Positions 7,773-16,412 of a stretch of DNA of 42,938 nt are shown in pieces. Position 1 is the first letter of the stretch. Each line of letters opens with the position of its first letter. The translations under genes were made by a program, and so were the position numbers. A model generated the notes under the pieces. That model made no database searches, was not told the origin of the DNA, and saw only the letters and a program-made list of their open reading frames with translations. The stretch is from an uncultured Pseudomonas sp. (lineage in GTDB: Bacteria > Pseudomonadota > Gammaproteobacteria > Pseudomonadales > Pseudomonadaceae): positions 1 to 42,938 of the forward strand of contig CALTWF010000045.1 in assembly GCA_943912755.1 (NCBI GenBank). The letters are read 5' to 3'.

Positions 7773-9673
7773 CACGACTGCATCTGCTTGAGCTTGCGGT
7801 ACAGCGTGGCGCGGCTGATCCCCAATGCAGTAGCGGCGGCGGTGGCATTGCCGTGATGGCGGTCGAGGGCCTGGCGGATCAGTTGCAGCTGGTTGTCGTG
7901 CAGGCTTTCCGGCCTGGCCGGCGCCTCGCCGCTGCGCAGTTCATCGAGCAGGTTGTCCGGCAGGTGATCGAGGCCGAGCACCTGCTCGCCCTCCTCGCGC
8001 ATCGCCAGCAGCAGGCGCAGGCTCATCTCCAGCTGGCGGATATTGCCGGGCCAGTGGTAAGCGCCGAACAACTGCGCCAGCTCGTCGGACAGACGCACGC
8101 CCTGCCCGCCCATGCGCAGCAGCAGGCTGTCGATCAGGGCCGGCAGATCGTCGCGCTCGCGCAGCGCCGGCAGTTGCAGGCTGATGCCGTTGATCCGGTA
8201 GTAGAGGTCTTCGCGGAACAGCTGGTCGTGGACCTGGCGCTTGAGGTCGCGGTGGGTGGCGCAGATCAGGGCGATATCCAGGTCCTGCTCCTGCGCCGCG
8301 CCCAGCGGCGCCACCTTGCGCTCCTGCAGCACCCGCAGCAGGCGCGCCTGCAGGGCCAGCGGCATATCGCCGACCTCGTCGAGGAACAGCGTGCCGCCAT
8401 GAGCCTGTTGCAGGCGCCCGACCATGCCGCCGCGGCGCGAGCCGGTAAAGGCGCCCTCGCGGTAGCCGAACAGCTCCGACTCGATCAGGCCCTCGGGAAT
8501 CGCCGCGCAGTTCACCGCGACGAAGGGCTTGCCGGCGCGAACGCTGTCCTGGTGCAGCGCACGGGCGACCACTTCCTTGCCGCTGCCGGTCTCGCCCAGC
8601 AGCACCACCGGCAGGTCGTTGGCCAGGCCCTGGCGGGCCATGCGCAGGGCGCGGGCGAAGCGGCTGCTGCCGGCGCCGAGGGTGTCCAGAGATGGCGCGG
8701 CCGGGGCCGGCGCGCTGCGGCTGGCGGGTGCCGGCAGCGACAGTGCCAGGGGCCGCTGCGGCAGGTGCAGAGTCTTGTAGTGGAAGGCGCCCTTGGCCGT
8801 CTCGACGCTGTCCACCTGGCCCTGCTGCAAGCGCGCCAGCCACTGCTCGACGCGCAGGCCGAGCAGGCTGTCGCAGCGCTGCCCGACCAGACTGGCGCGG
8901 TCGCTGCGCAGCAGCTGGCAGGCCTGGTTGCTGGCGGCGAGGATGCGCCCGTCGAGGCTCACCGCGAGCAGGCCCTGCCAGCAGGAGTCGAGGTACTGCC
9001 GGCGACTGTGGAAGGCCAGGACGATCTGTTCGGGGAAGCTGTTCCTGAACAGCCGGCTTTCGATCTGCATCACCGCCAGTGCCAGCAGCGCGGTGCGGTC
9101 GGGCAGGCGGCCAAGGGGGCCTTGGCGGGTCAGGTCGAGGACGCCGAGCAATTCGCCCTGCGGGCAGTGGATCGGTACCGAGGTGCAGGAGAAGTCGCTG
9201 AGGCGTTCGAGGAAGTGCTCGCCGCAATCGATCTGCACCGTGCGCGCCTCCACCAGCGCCGTGCCCAGGGCATTGGTGCCACGGGCCGCCTCGCTCCAGC
9301 AGGTGCCGGGGCTGATATCGCCGAGGCCGCGGCGCTTGAGCACGGTGGATTCGCCCTGGATGGCGAGGATGGTGGCATCGGCATTGGCCAGGATCACCAG
9401 GCTGTCCTGGCCCTGGCGGGCGCCGAGGTAGTCGAGCTCGGCGGTGGCGGCCTCCAGCAGCGGGCGATTGTTCGCCAGCAGCAGTTCGAGGCTGGCGGCG
9501 GAGGCCAGGGCGATTTCCTGGCCGGCGTTACCGGTGACCCCATGGCCGAGGCTGCGCCGCCATGAGGCATCGATTTCGGCACGCAGGAAGCCGTCGGGCA
9601 ACTGGCCCTCGATGGACAGGCGTTCCCGGGCAAGGCGTGGGTTCGAGGTCGGGGCGGTTTTTATTGTGCTCAT
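7772..9673 (-). CDS. Sigma-54-dependent activator (AcoR-like, GAF-PAS-AAA-Fis)
   Basis: 633 residues. The N-terminal ~220 residues form an AcoR-like GAF sensor region, a PAS-like segment follows near 220-320, then the AAA+ domain with Walker A GETGSGKE, the sigma-54 contact loop GAFTGS and Walker B LFLDEVGD. A C-terminal Fis-type helix-turn-helix (ATALGISRATLYRKL) binds DNA. The ATG at 9673 follows GGAG; the open frame runs further upstream into a REPIN and is not coding there. It leads the qhpF-E-G operon and is the likely activator of the pea promoters, all of which carry sigma-54 elements. The inducer is unknown, plausibly an amine or its aldehyde. Confidence 0.88.
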   Translation of the reverse strand: MSTIKTAPTSNPRLARERLSIEGQLPDGFLRAEIDASWRRSLGHGVTGNAGQEIALASAASLELLLANNRPLLEAATAELDYLGARQGQDSLVILANADATILAIQGESTVLKRRGLGDISPGTCWSEAARGTNALGTALVEARTVQIDCGEHFLERLSDFSCTSVPIHCPQGELLGVLDLTRQGPLGRLPDRTALLALAVMQIESRLFRNSFPEQIVLAFHSRRQYLDSCWQGLLAVSLDGRILAASNQACQLLRSDRASLVGQRCDSLLGLRVEQWLARLQQGQVDSVETAKGAFHYKTLHLPQRPLALSLPAPASRSAPAPAAPSLDTLGAGSSRFARALRMARQGLANDLPVVLLGETGSGKEVVARALHQDSVRAGKPFVAVNCAAIPEGLIESELFGYREGAFTGSRRGGMVGRLQQAHGGTLFLDEVGDMPLALQARLLRVLQERKVAPLGAAQEQDLDIALICATHRDLKRQVHDQLFREDLYYRINGISLQLPALRERDDLPALIDSLLLRMGGQGVRLSDELAQLFGAYHWPGNIRQLEMSLRLLLAMREEGEQVLGLDHLPDNLLDELRSGEAPARPESLHDNQLQLIRQALDRHHGNATAAATALGISRATLYRKLKQMQS

Positions 9674-9702
9674 CGGCGGCTCCGGTGCGGGTATCCGATA
9701 CA

Positions 9703-9718
9703 AGCAAGACCTGCGCCA
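9703..9718 (-). promoter_or_regulatory. Sigma-54 promoter of the activator-qhpFEG operon
   Basis: On the minus strand the sequence is TGGCGC-AGGTC-TTGCT with exact GG-N10-GC spacing (GG at 9717-9716, GC at 9705-9704). It differs from consensus at one base of the -24 element. The start site would be near 9693, 20 bases before the ATG. This implies that the activator and maturation genes are themselves sigma-54 controlled, possibly by autoactivation. Confidence 0.6.
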
Positions 9719-9767
9719 GATCAGGTGGGTAACACTTCCCAGATATTTTGTGGTGTGAATCAAGGCC

Positions 9768-9841
9768 TCATCGCTGGCAAGCCAGCTCCCACAAGGATTG
9801 GCATGCACCGGTCCTTGTGGGAGCTGGCTTGCCAGCGATGA
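9768..9841. repeat. REPIN
   Basis: Inverted 30-base arms (9768-9797 and 9812-9841) with a 14-base centre, same core as the other REPINs here. It lies past the end of the LuxR-type regulator gene and only 50 bases upstream of the activator's -24 element. Confidence 0.9.
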
Positions 9842-9871
9842 AGGCACTGAAGAACTCGGAAAATAACGCCG

Positions 9872-12577
9872 TTACAGAAGCCCCAGCGACTTGGCCCGGG
9901 CCACTGCCTGGGTGCGGCGTTCGACCCCGAGCTTGCTGTTGATATGGCTGGCGTGGGTCTTGACGGTATGCAGCGAGATAAACAGCTGCTCGCTGATTTC
10001 CTGGTTGGAACAGCCTTGGGCGATCAGCTTGAGCACCGAATGCTCGCGGGCACTGAGGGTGTCGGCGCTGGCCGTTTCCTGGGTCGGCAGCAGCCCCAGC
10101 AGGCAGGCCTGGACCACACCGGCCGGCAGCGCCTGGAGCTGTTCGCGCAGCCACTCGGGGTGCTCGGCGAGCAACCGCTGGAAGGGTTGCAACGCCCCGC
10201 CCCGTGCCGCATCGAGGGCCTGCGCCAGGCGCTCGCGAGCCTCGCCCTGCTCACCCTGGGCCAGTAACAGGGCGACCTGCTGACACAAGGCGATCACGCA
10301 GAGCAATTGCCCGCCACTGGCCTGGCCGCGGTTGACCAGCGCCTGCAAGCGCTGCCCGGCCTGGGCGGCGCGGCCCTGCACCTGCTCCAGCAGGGCCTGC
10401 TGCAACTCGATATGCAGCGGCAGCAACGGGTGGAACTCCGGCGCCGCCGCGGCCTGCTGGCCGCCGTAGGTCTGGCTCAGGCGCAGCAACCAGGACTCGG
10501 CCAGGTCGTTGCGGCCCTGGGCCAGCCACAGCTCGCACTTCACCAGGGTGATCATCGCCAGGTAGAAGATCGGCGGCACATCCCAGATGTGCATCAGCCG
10601 CTCGGCCTCGGCCAGCTCGGCGAAGGCTTCGGCGAAGCGCCCCTCGCGACCGTCGAGGGTAGCCAGGGCGCAGTGGCCGATCAGCACGCTGATGTCGCGG
10701 CAGGCCCGGGCCTCGATCAGCCCGGCGCGCAGGCGGCTGCGACCGGTGTCCGATTGCAGGCGGCCGACCAGCAGGTAGCCCTCGTAGAGCATCAGCCGCG
10801 CGCGCACCGCATACAGCCGCTGCGAAGACAGCCCGCGCAGGCGCTGCAGGCCCTGGCGCACTTCGTCGAGGGCCCGCAGGACTTCGCCGCGGGCATGCAG
10901 GACACGGGCGCGGTCGTAATGGCTCAGGGCTTCGAACAGCGGGTTGCCGACCCGCTGCGCCAGTTCCAGGGCCTCGCGGTTCCAGCCCCGGGCGCGCCAG
11001 AAATCGGCGTCGGCGATCGCCAGGTTGGACAGGGTCGACAGGCACATCAGGCGCTGGCCATAGCGCTTGTGCGGCAGGCTTTGCAGGGCCTGCTCGCAAT
11101 AGGATCGGGTGCGTTCGCGGTCACCGCGCCCGCGGGCGATGATCCCGCTCAGCGCCAGCCACTGCGCGAGCATGGACTTCTGCGCGGTGGCCGACGGCGC
11201 CGGGAGGAAGCGGCTGAGATGGCTGGCCAGTTCCTCGGCGGCATCCAGCTGGCAGGCCAGGCCGAGGGCCCAGCTGTACAGCACGATCAAGCGCGGCGTG
11301 CTGATCAGCAGGCTGTCGGGCAGGTCCATCTTCCAGCGCAGCAACATGCCGACGTTCTGTTCGGCCAGCAGTTGTTCCTCGGACAGGTTCTGCACCAGGT
11401 TGGCCGCCACATCCAGGTGCCCGGCGCGCAGGGCCTGTTCCACCGCTTCGTCGAGCAGGCCCTGGCCGTGGAACCAGCGGCAGGCGCGCAGGTGCAGGCT
11501 CGACAGCGGCAGGCTGGCCTGGCGGGTGCGCAGCAGGTCGGAAAACAGATGGTGATAGCGGAACCAGTAACCGTGCTCGTCCAGGGGCACGAGGAAGACC
11601 TGGTGGGATTGCAGGAAGCGCAGGATCTCGCTGCTGTCGTGGCTTTCCCGCAGGGCATCGCACAGATCGGCGCAGAAGCGGTCCTGGCAGGCGGTGTCGT
11701 TGAGGAAGGCCTGCACTTCAGGGGGCAGGCGGTCGATGACTTCTTCCAGCAGGTAGTCGCGGATCAGCCCTTCGCCGCCGTGCAAGGCCTGGGGCAGATG
11801 GGCGTCGGCCCCGGATTCATTGGCCGCCAGCAACCAGAAGCGCAGGCCCGCGACCCAGCCGTCGCTGCGCTGCACCAGGTTGTCCAGCGCCTGGCCGCGC
11901 AGCAGCGTCGGGTGCTGGCCGAGCACGGCAAAGGACTCTTCGGGGGTCAGGCGCAGGTCCTGTTCGGTCAGTTCCAGCAATTGCCGGGACAGGCGCAGGC
12001 GCGCCAGGTGCCAGTCGGGACGCAGGCGGCTGGTGACCAGCAGCACCAGCCCGGGCGGCAGGTGATTGAGGAAGAATTGCAGACAGCGGTCCAGTACCGG
12101 GCCCTGGGCCAGGTGGTAGTCGTCGAGGACCAGGAGGATCGGCGCGGCACTTTGCAGGTGGATGGCCAGTTCGTCGAGCAGGCCGTCGAGCCATTCCTCG
12201 AAGGCGAAGGGCTGATGGCGCTGGCGCATCTTCAGCAGGCCGAGGGCCTGGGCGCCGAGACTCGGGCACTGCTGCTGGAGGCCTTCGAGCAGGCGTTCGA
12301 GGAAGCGCCCGGGGTCGGCATCGCGCTTGCTCAGGCCCAGCCACAGGCTGCGCCAGTGTGCAGGCAGGCCCTGGCAGAACTCCACCGCCAGCGAGCTCTT
12401 GCCGAATCCGGCCGGGGCATTGACCAGCAACAGCCGGCCACCGAGCCCGGCCTGCAGGCGCTGGCACAGGCGCGCCCGCGGCACATGCCCGTCAGGCAGC
12501 GGCGGCCGGTAGAAACGCCCTTCCAGCGCAGACATGGTCTGGCCGGGGAACCCTTGCGTGCTGGACAGATCGGTCAT
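9872..12577 (-). CDS. LuxR-family transcriptional regulator, large ATP-binding MalT/AlkS type
   Basis: 901 residues. An N-terminal STAND-type NTPase is seen (Walker A PAGFGKSS at 55-62, then a Walker B-like ILLVLDDYH), followed by a long helical region of TPR-like repeats and a C-terminal LuxR helix-turn-helix (LSAREHSVLKLIAQG...ISLHTVKTH). Such proteins switch on catabolic operons on binding a small ligand. The frame is open to 12643, but the ATG at 12577 gives the better N-terminus; its ribosome binding site is weak and an ATG 14 codons inside is possible. It follows the DUF1329/DUF1302 genes on the same strand, which it probably controls. The AlkS resemblance is suggestive because an AlkK-like ligase lies nearby. 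Confidence 0.85.
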   Translation of the reverse strand: MTDLSSTQGFPGQTMSALEGRFYRPPLPDGHVPRARLCQRLQAGLGGRLLLVNAPAGFGKSSLAVEFCQGLPAHWRSLWLGLSKRDADPGRFLERLLEGLQQQCPSLGAQALGLLKMRQRHQPFAFEEWLDGLLDELAIHLQSAAPILLVLDDYHLAQGPVLDRCLQFFLNHLPPGLVLLVTSRLRPDWHLARLRLSRQLLELTEQDLRLTPEESFAVLGQHPTLLRGQALDNLVQRSDGWVAGLRFWLLAANESGADAHLPQALHGGEGLIRDYLLEEVIDRLPPEVQAFLNDTACQDRFCADLCDALRESHDSSEILRFLQSHQVFLVPLDEHGYWFRYHHLFSDLLRTRQASLPLSSLHLRACRWFHGQGLLDEAVEQALRAGHLDVAANLVQNLSEEQLLAEQNVGMLLRWKMDLPDSLLISTPRLIVLYSWALGLACQLDAAEELASHLSRFLPAPSATAQKSMLAQWLALSGIIARGRGDRERTRSYCEQALQSLPHKRYGQRLMCLSTLSNLAIADADFWRARGWNREALELAQRVGNPLFEALSHYDRARVLHARGEVLRALDEVRQGLQRLRGLSSQRLYAVRARLMLYEGYLLVGRLQSDTGRSRLRAGLIEARACRDISVLIGHCALATLDGREGRFAEAFAELAEAERLMHIWDVPPIFYLAMITLVKCELWLAQGRNDLAESWLLRLSQTYGGQQAAAAPEFHPLLPLHIELQQALLEQVQGRAAQAGQRLQALVNRGQASGGQLLCVIALCQQVALLLAQGEQGEARERLAQALDAARGGALQPFQRLLAEHPEWLREQLQALPAGVVQACLLGLLPTQETASADTLSAREHSVLKLIAQGCSNQEISEQLFISLHTVKTHASHINSKLGVERRTQAVARAKSLGLL

Positions 12578-12760
12578 GGCCGGCTCGTTTTGTAGGAAAT
12601 CTCGGCAACACGGATTGGCGGAGACTAGCGGTTTAACCGGCACATTTGAAGGCGATTGCAGCAGGAAAGGAAAAAAAGACTACAACAAGAAGCAACAGAA
12701 ACGACATTGATGTGGGGCAAAAGACTACGACAACAGGTAGGAAACCAGCCCTGCGGAAAG

Positions 12761-12790
12761 CAGAACGCCCCGGCAAGCCGGGGCGTTCTG
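12761..12790 (-). terminator. Rho-independent terminator after the DUF1329 gene
   Basis: Perfect 14-base arms around a two-base loop form a very GC-rich hairpin; reading leftward it is followed by CTTTCC. It ends the DUF1302-DUF1329 transcript. The remainder of the 239-base gap to the LuxR gene start shows nothing recognisable. Confidence 0.8.
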
Positions 12791-12816
12791 GGGGATCACA
12801 CGGAGTAGCTCAGACC

Positions 12817-14187
12817 TTAACGCACACCCGACTGACGCAGGGCAGCAGGCTGGAAGTCGGCTTTGGAAGCGCTGAACCCGAAGTCGTAGGATTTTTTCTC
12901 CTCGTTCTTCATGCCCAGTGCCAGGTAGCGACCCGATTGCAGGTCGTAGATGGCTTCCAGGGTGTACCACGGCACCTGCTTGTCGTAGTAGTCCTGGGCA
13001 TGGGCCTCGGATACACGCCACAGTTGGTCACGACCGTCGTACTGGTCGATCACTGCCGCTTGCCAGGTGTCCTCGTCGATGTAGAAGTCACGCTTGGCAT
13101 AGATGTGGCGCTGGCCCGGCTTCAGGGTGGCGACCACATGCCAGACACGGCGCAGCTCGTAGCGGGTCAGGTCCTGGTTGATATGACCGGGCTTGATGAT
13201 GTCGGCGTACTTGAGGGTCGGCGAGTCCAGCTTGTAGGCGTTGGAGGCGATGTACATCTCCTTCTTGCCTTCCAGCTTCCAGTCGTAGCGATCCGGCGCG
13301 CCGTTGTACATGTCGAGGTTGTCGGAGGTACGCAGGCCGTCGGCGGCGGTACCCGGACCGTCGTAGGACACCTGCGGCGCCTGGCGCACACGACGCTGGC
13401 CGGCGTTGTAGACCCACGCCTTGCGCGGCTCCTTGACCTGGTCGAGGGTCTCGTGGACCAGCAGCACGGTACCGGCCAGGCGGGTCGGCGCGGTCACTTC
13501 CTGCTTGAAGTAGAACAGCACGTTGCCCGGGTTGGCCGGATCGAAGTCCTTCATCCGGTCACGGAACACGAACTGGTCCTGGAAGTACACCAGGCTGTAG
13601 CTGCCGTTGACCTGCGGCGTGGCCTGGGTCACCAGGCGGGTCACGCTGCCGCCGCGATAGCGGGTGATGTGGTTCCAGATCACCTCGACACCGCTTTTCG
13701 GAATCGGGAACGGTACGGCGACCTGGAAGTTGTTCAGGCCGTTGCCGCCTTCGACCAGGGTGGTCTGGGTGGCGTTCTTCTTGATCGCGGCGAACACGTC
13801 ATCCGGCACAGTGGCGCCGCGGTGGGTCTTGTACACCGGCAGCTTGTAGGTGTCCGGGTAGCGCTTGAGCATGGCGATCTGGCCAGGGGACAGCTTGTCC
13901 TTGTACTGCTCGACGTTGGCCGCGGTGATGGTGAACAGCGGTTTGTCGGTGCCGTACGGGTCGGACAGGAAGCCACGGGCATCGGCGCTGCCGGCGGTCT
14001 TCGCCAGCGGCTCCCACGGGCCGATGGAGCCGTCGGCGTTGCCGGCCTTTTCCGCGCCCATCGGGGTGAGGGTGGTGCCGAGCTTGGCGGCTTCATCGGC
14101 GGAAACCGCGGCCATCACGCTGCTCGCCAGCAGGGACAGGCCCAGTACGCCGGCCTTGAGCAAAGTCTTGGTGCTTTTCATGGTCAT
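12817..14187 (-). CDS. DUF1329 family periplasmic/outer-membrane-associated protein
   Basis: 456 residues with a signal peptide of about 26 residues (hydrophobic LLKAGVLGLSLLASSVMA, then an Ala-rich cleavage region). DUF1329 proteins have a LolB/LolA-like fold and are thought to handle hydrophobic or lipid molecules at the outer membrane; the exact role is unknown. The gene follows DUF1302 by 23 bases, the very common pairing of these families. AGGAAG precedes the ATG at 14187; a second ATG two codons later is possible. A terminator follows. Confidence 0.85.
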   Translation of the reverse strand: MTMKSTKTLLKAGVLGLSLLASSVMAAVSADEAAKLGTTLTPMGAEKAGNADGSIGPWEPLAKTAGSADARGFLSDPYGTDKPLFTITAANVEQYKDKLSPGQIAMLKRYPDTYKLPVYKTHRGATVPDDVFAAIKKNATQTTLVEGGNGLNNFQVAVPFPIPKSGVEVIWNHITRYRGGSVTRLVTQATPQVNGSYSLVYFQDQFVFRDRMKDFDPANPGNVLFYFKQEVTAPTRLAGTVLLVHETLDQVKEPRKAWVYNAGQRRVRQAPQVSYDGPGTAADGLRTSDNLDMYNGAPDRYDWKLEGKKEMYIASNAYKLDSPTLKYADIIKPGHINQDLTRYELRRVWHVVATLKPGQRHIYAKRDFYIDEDTWQAAVIDQYDGRDQLWRVSEAHAQDYYDKQVPWYTLEAIYDLQSGRYLALGMKNEEKKSYDFGFSASKADFQPAALRQSGVR

Positions 14188-14210
14188 GTGCTTCTTCCTG
14201 AAGAATGCGC

Positions 14211-16091
14211 TTAGAAGTTCACGCCGAAGCTGAGGGCGACGAAGTCGCGGTCATCCACGGTGGTGTACTTGCCGTCGAAGAAGTTGGTGTACGACAGGCT
14301 GGCGGTGTAGGTGTTGAGGTAGTCGGCATCCAGACCAAGGCTGACCGCCTTGCGGCCTTCCTCGAAGTTGCCGCCAGGGCCCGGGGAGTAACCGTCGACG
14401 TCGTGGGACCAGGCCACGCTCGGCTTGAGGTTGATACCGGCGAACACGTCCGGGTAGTCCCAGATGGCGCGGGCGCGGTAGCCCCAGGAAGTGCGGGTGG
14501 TGAAGCCGTCGTCGTTGCAGTTGCGGCTGCGGTTGGCGCTGGAGGCGCCGTTGGCAGCGCCGGCAATGGTGCTGGCGTTGAGGATTGCCGCGCAGGTGTT
14601 GAGACCGGCAGTCGATGGCAATTCACCCGGGCCAAAGACCGGGTCGCGGCCGTAGCGCATCTTGTCGGAGCTTTCCAGGCCGCCGACGACCGTCATGCCG
14701 ACTTCACCGACCAGGGTCAGACGGCTGGCGCCCATGACCTGGTCGAAGAAGTGGGTGAAGGTGGTTTGCAGCTGGGTGATCTCCTTGCGGGTATAGCCGT
14801 GGGTGTCCTGACCCGGAGTGGCACGCAGCAGGGACGCGTTGGAGAACGTGCCGCCCAGGCGGGTCACCGCCGAATAGAGGATATCGGTGGTGTTCAACTG
14901 CACCGGCGCATTCGGCCGGTAGCTGATTTCACCGCTCCATGCGGTGCCGGTTGGCAAGGTCGTGGAGAAGCTCAAGCCATAAAGGCGAATGTCTTCCGGA
15001 TACTCGACGAAGTATTTCGAGTTACCCGCAACAACCGCCGCGCCGGTGCTGGTCGGCAGGGTCCCGGCCAGGTTGTAGACCGCCTGGGAAGCCGCGGTCG
15101 CACTGAAGATCGGTGCGCGGCTGTGGTAGTTGATGAAGTAGGCGCCAAACTCGGTATTCAGCGGCTCGTACATGTAGCGCAGGGCGGCACCGAACTGCCC
15201 GCTGTCCCGGGCATCACGGTCCGGCCCGCGGGCGACCTTGATACCTTCTTCGTTGATGTCGACACCCAGCGCCCTCAGGCCTGCCAGCTGCGGAGCGGAA
15301 AGCCCCCGGCTGCTGGACAGCAGACGCAGGTTGTCCGTGCAACCATCCGCGATCACATCCGGCTGCGAGAAGAACGTCCCGCAGTTGTCCACCACGGTCT
15401 GGTCCCACTCCAGCTGATAGAACGCCTCGGCCGACAGGTTGTCCGTCAGGCTCTGGGAGATATAGAACATGTTGACCGGGATCAGGCCTTCCTTGACCTC
15501 GGAACCCGGACGACGGAACGCGGACACGTCGATCGGGTTGATGGCGTTGATGCCGCTGCCGATGAAGGTACTTTCACCCCAGCTGACCACCTGCTTGCCG
15601 AAGCGCACGGAACCTGGCAGGTCGGCGATGGAATAGTTGTGGTAGACGAAGGCGTCGAGGATTTCCCCGCCGGAGGACTTGGCGCCTTCCTTGCGGTTGG
15701 AGTCGCTGATGTCCTTGAACTCGCGGTTTTCGTCCTTCAGTTCGAAGTCGTACCAGTACTTGCCCCGGACGAATACGCCGGTGTCGCCGTACTTGAGTTC
15801 CAGGTCGTGGATGCCCTTGAAGATCTTCGAGAAGGTCTCACCGCGCTTGAAGTTCAGGTGACCGTCGTCGGAAGTCTGCGACAGGCCCTTGCCGCCGTTG
15901 TTCACCCCGATCAGGTTGCGGTTCGCCTTTTCGGTGGACCAGCTGGCACCGACCGACAGCGACGAGTCGAAGCTCCCCTCGATCTCACCGATGTTGAAAC
16001 TGACCGCGAATGCAGGACTTGCAAGCGTAGAAGCGAGGCTGACGGCCAGGGGCAGTTTTGCCCGGCGCCAGAACAGATTTACTGATGTCAT
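14211..16091 (-). CDS. DUF1302 family outer membrane protein
   Basis: 626 residues with a signal peptide ending ASPAFA at residue 29. The rest is rich in alternating polar/hydrophobic strands and ends in Phe (GVNF), typical of an outer-membrane beta-barrel. DUF1302 proteins occur with DUF1329 in Pseudomonas near lipid or hydrophobic-substrate genes and are probably involved in uptake or envelope transport; no reaction is established. It is first in the pair and probably has its own promoter in the 321-base gap before it. Confidence 0.85.
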   Translation of the reverse strand: MTSVNLFWRRAKLPLAVSLASTLASPAFAVSFNIGEIEGSFDSSLSVGASWSTEKANRNLIGVNNGGKGLSQTSDDGHLNFKRGETFSKIFKGIHDLELKYGDTGVFVRGKYWYDFELKDENREFKDISDSNRKEGAKSSGGEILDAFVYHNYSIADLPGSVRFGKQVVSWGESTFIGSGINAINPIDVSAFRRPGSEVKEGLIPVNMFYISQSLTDNLSAEAFYQLEWDQTVVDNCGTFFSQPDVIADGCTDNLRLLSSSRGLSAPQLAGLRALGVDINEEGIKVARGPDRDARDSGQFGAALRYMYEPLNTEFGAYFINYHSRAPIFSATAASQAVYNLAGTLPTSTGAAVVAGNSKYFVEYPEDIRLYGLSFSTTLPTGTAWSGEISYRPNAPVQLNTTDILYSAVTRLGGTFSNASLLRATPGQDTHGYTRKEITQLQTTFTHFFDQVMGASRLTLVGEVGMTVVGGLESSDKMRYGRDPVFGPGELPSTAGLNTCAAILNASTIAGAANGASSANRSRNCNDDGFTTRTSWGYRARAIWDYPDVFAGINLKPSVAWSHDVDGYSPGPGGNFEEGRKAVSLGLDADYLNTYTASLSYTNFFDGKYTTVDDRDFVALSFGVNF

Positions 16092-16412
16092 CGACGCTAC
16101 TCCATGTACTTTATTTTTATGGCAGTGAGTCCTTCAAAGAAACGGGCCGATCGGTCGCCAGACTGGCAGGGCGTGTCGGTTGCGCTCATGCGCGGTCCCC
16201 ATTCCTCAAAATCCCCTGACCCGACTATAGCCAGCAGGTAGTAGTGCTTGATCCCTCTAAAGTGTGATTTGCACATCACCCTCGTCCGTGGTGAAGCCGC
16301 GACGGACGACGCGAAGGCTGGCCGGGCAAGGATGGCTGATTTTTTTCATTTCACAAGGCGACGAAGCCTCTGGAACGCGGCTCGCACCGGTCAGGGCGCG
16401 AGCCGGCGCGGC
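16092..16412. other. Intergenic region upstream of the DUF1302 gene
   Basis: 321 bases without a supported gene. It must hold the DUF1302 promoter, and on the minus strand a CTATAGT sequence near 16225 could be part of a -10 element, but I find no convincing -35. A hairpin with GGCTCGC/GCGAGCC arms (16379-16404) lies just after the ligase stop and may end that transcript; it lacks a T-run. No clear operator for the LuxR regulator was recognised. Confidence 0.4.

Noticed and set aside
9674..9847. Upstream extension of the sigma-54 activator gene
   Set aside because: The frame stays open, but it runs through the sigma-54 promoter and a REPIN arm; the ATG at 9673 has a proper ribosome binding site.
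10307..12595. 762-residue rightward open frame opposite the LuxR-type regulator
   Set aside because: Antisense shadow, Gln/Ala/Val-rich, with no ribosome binding site or domain; the regulator on the other strand has Walker and LuxR motifs.
14205..16085. 626-residue rightward open frame opposite the DUF1302 gene
   Set aside because: Shadow of a gene with a signal peptide and a family-typical length; the frame has no recognisable motif.
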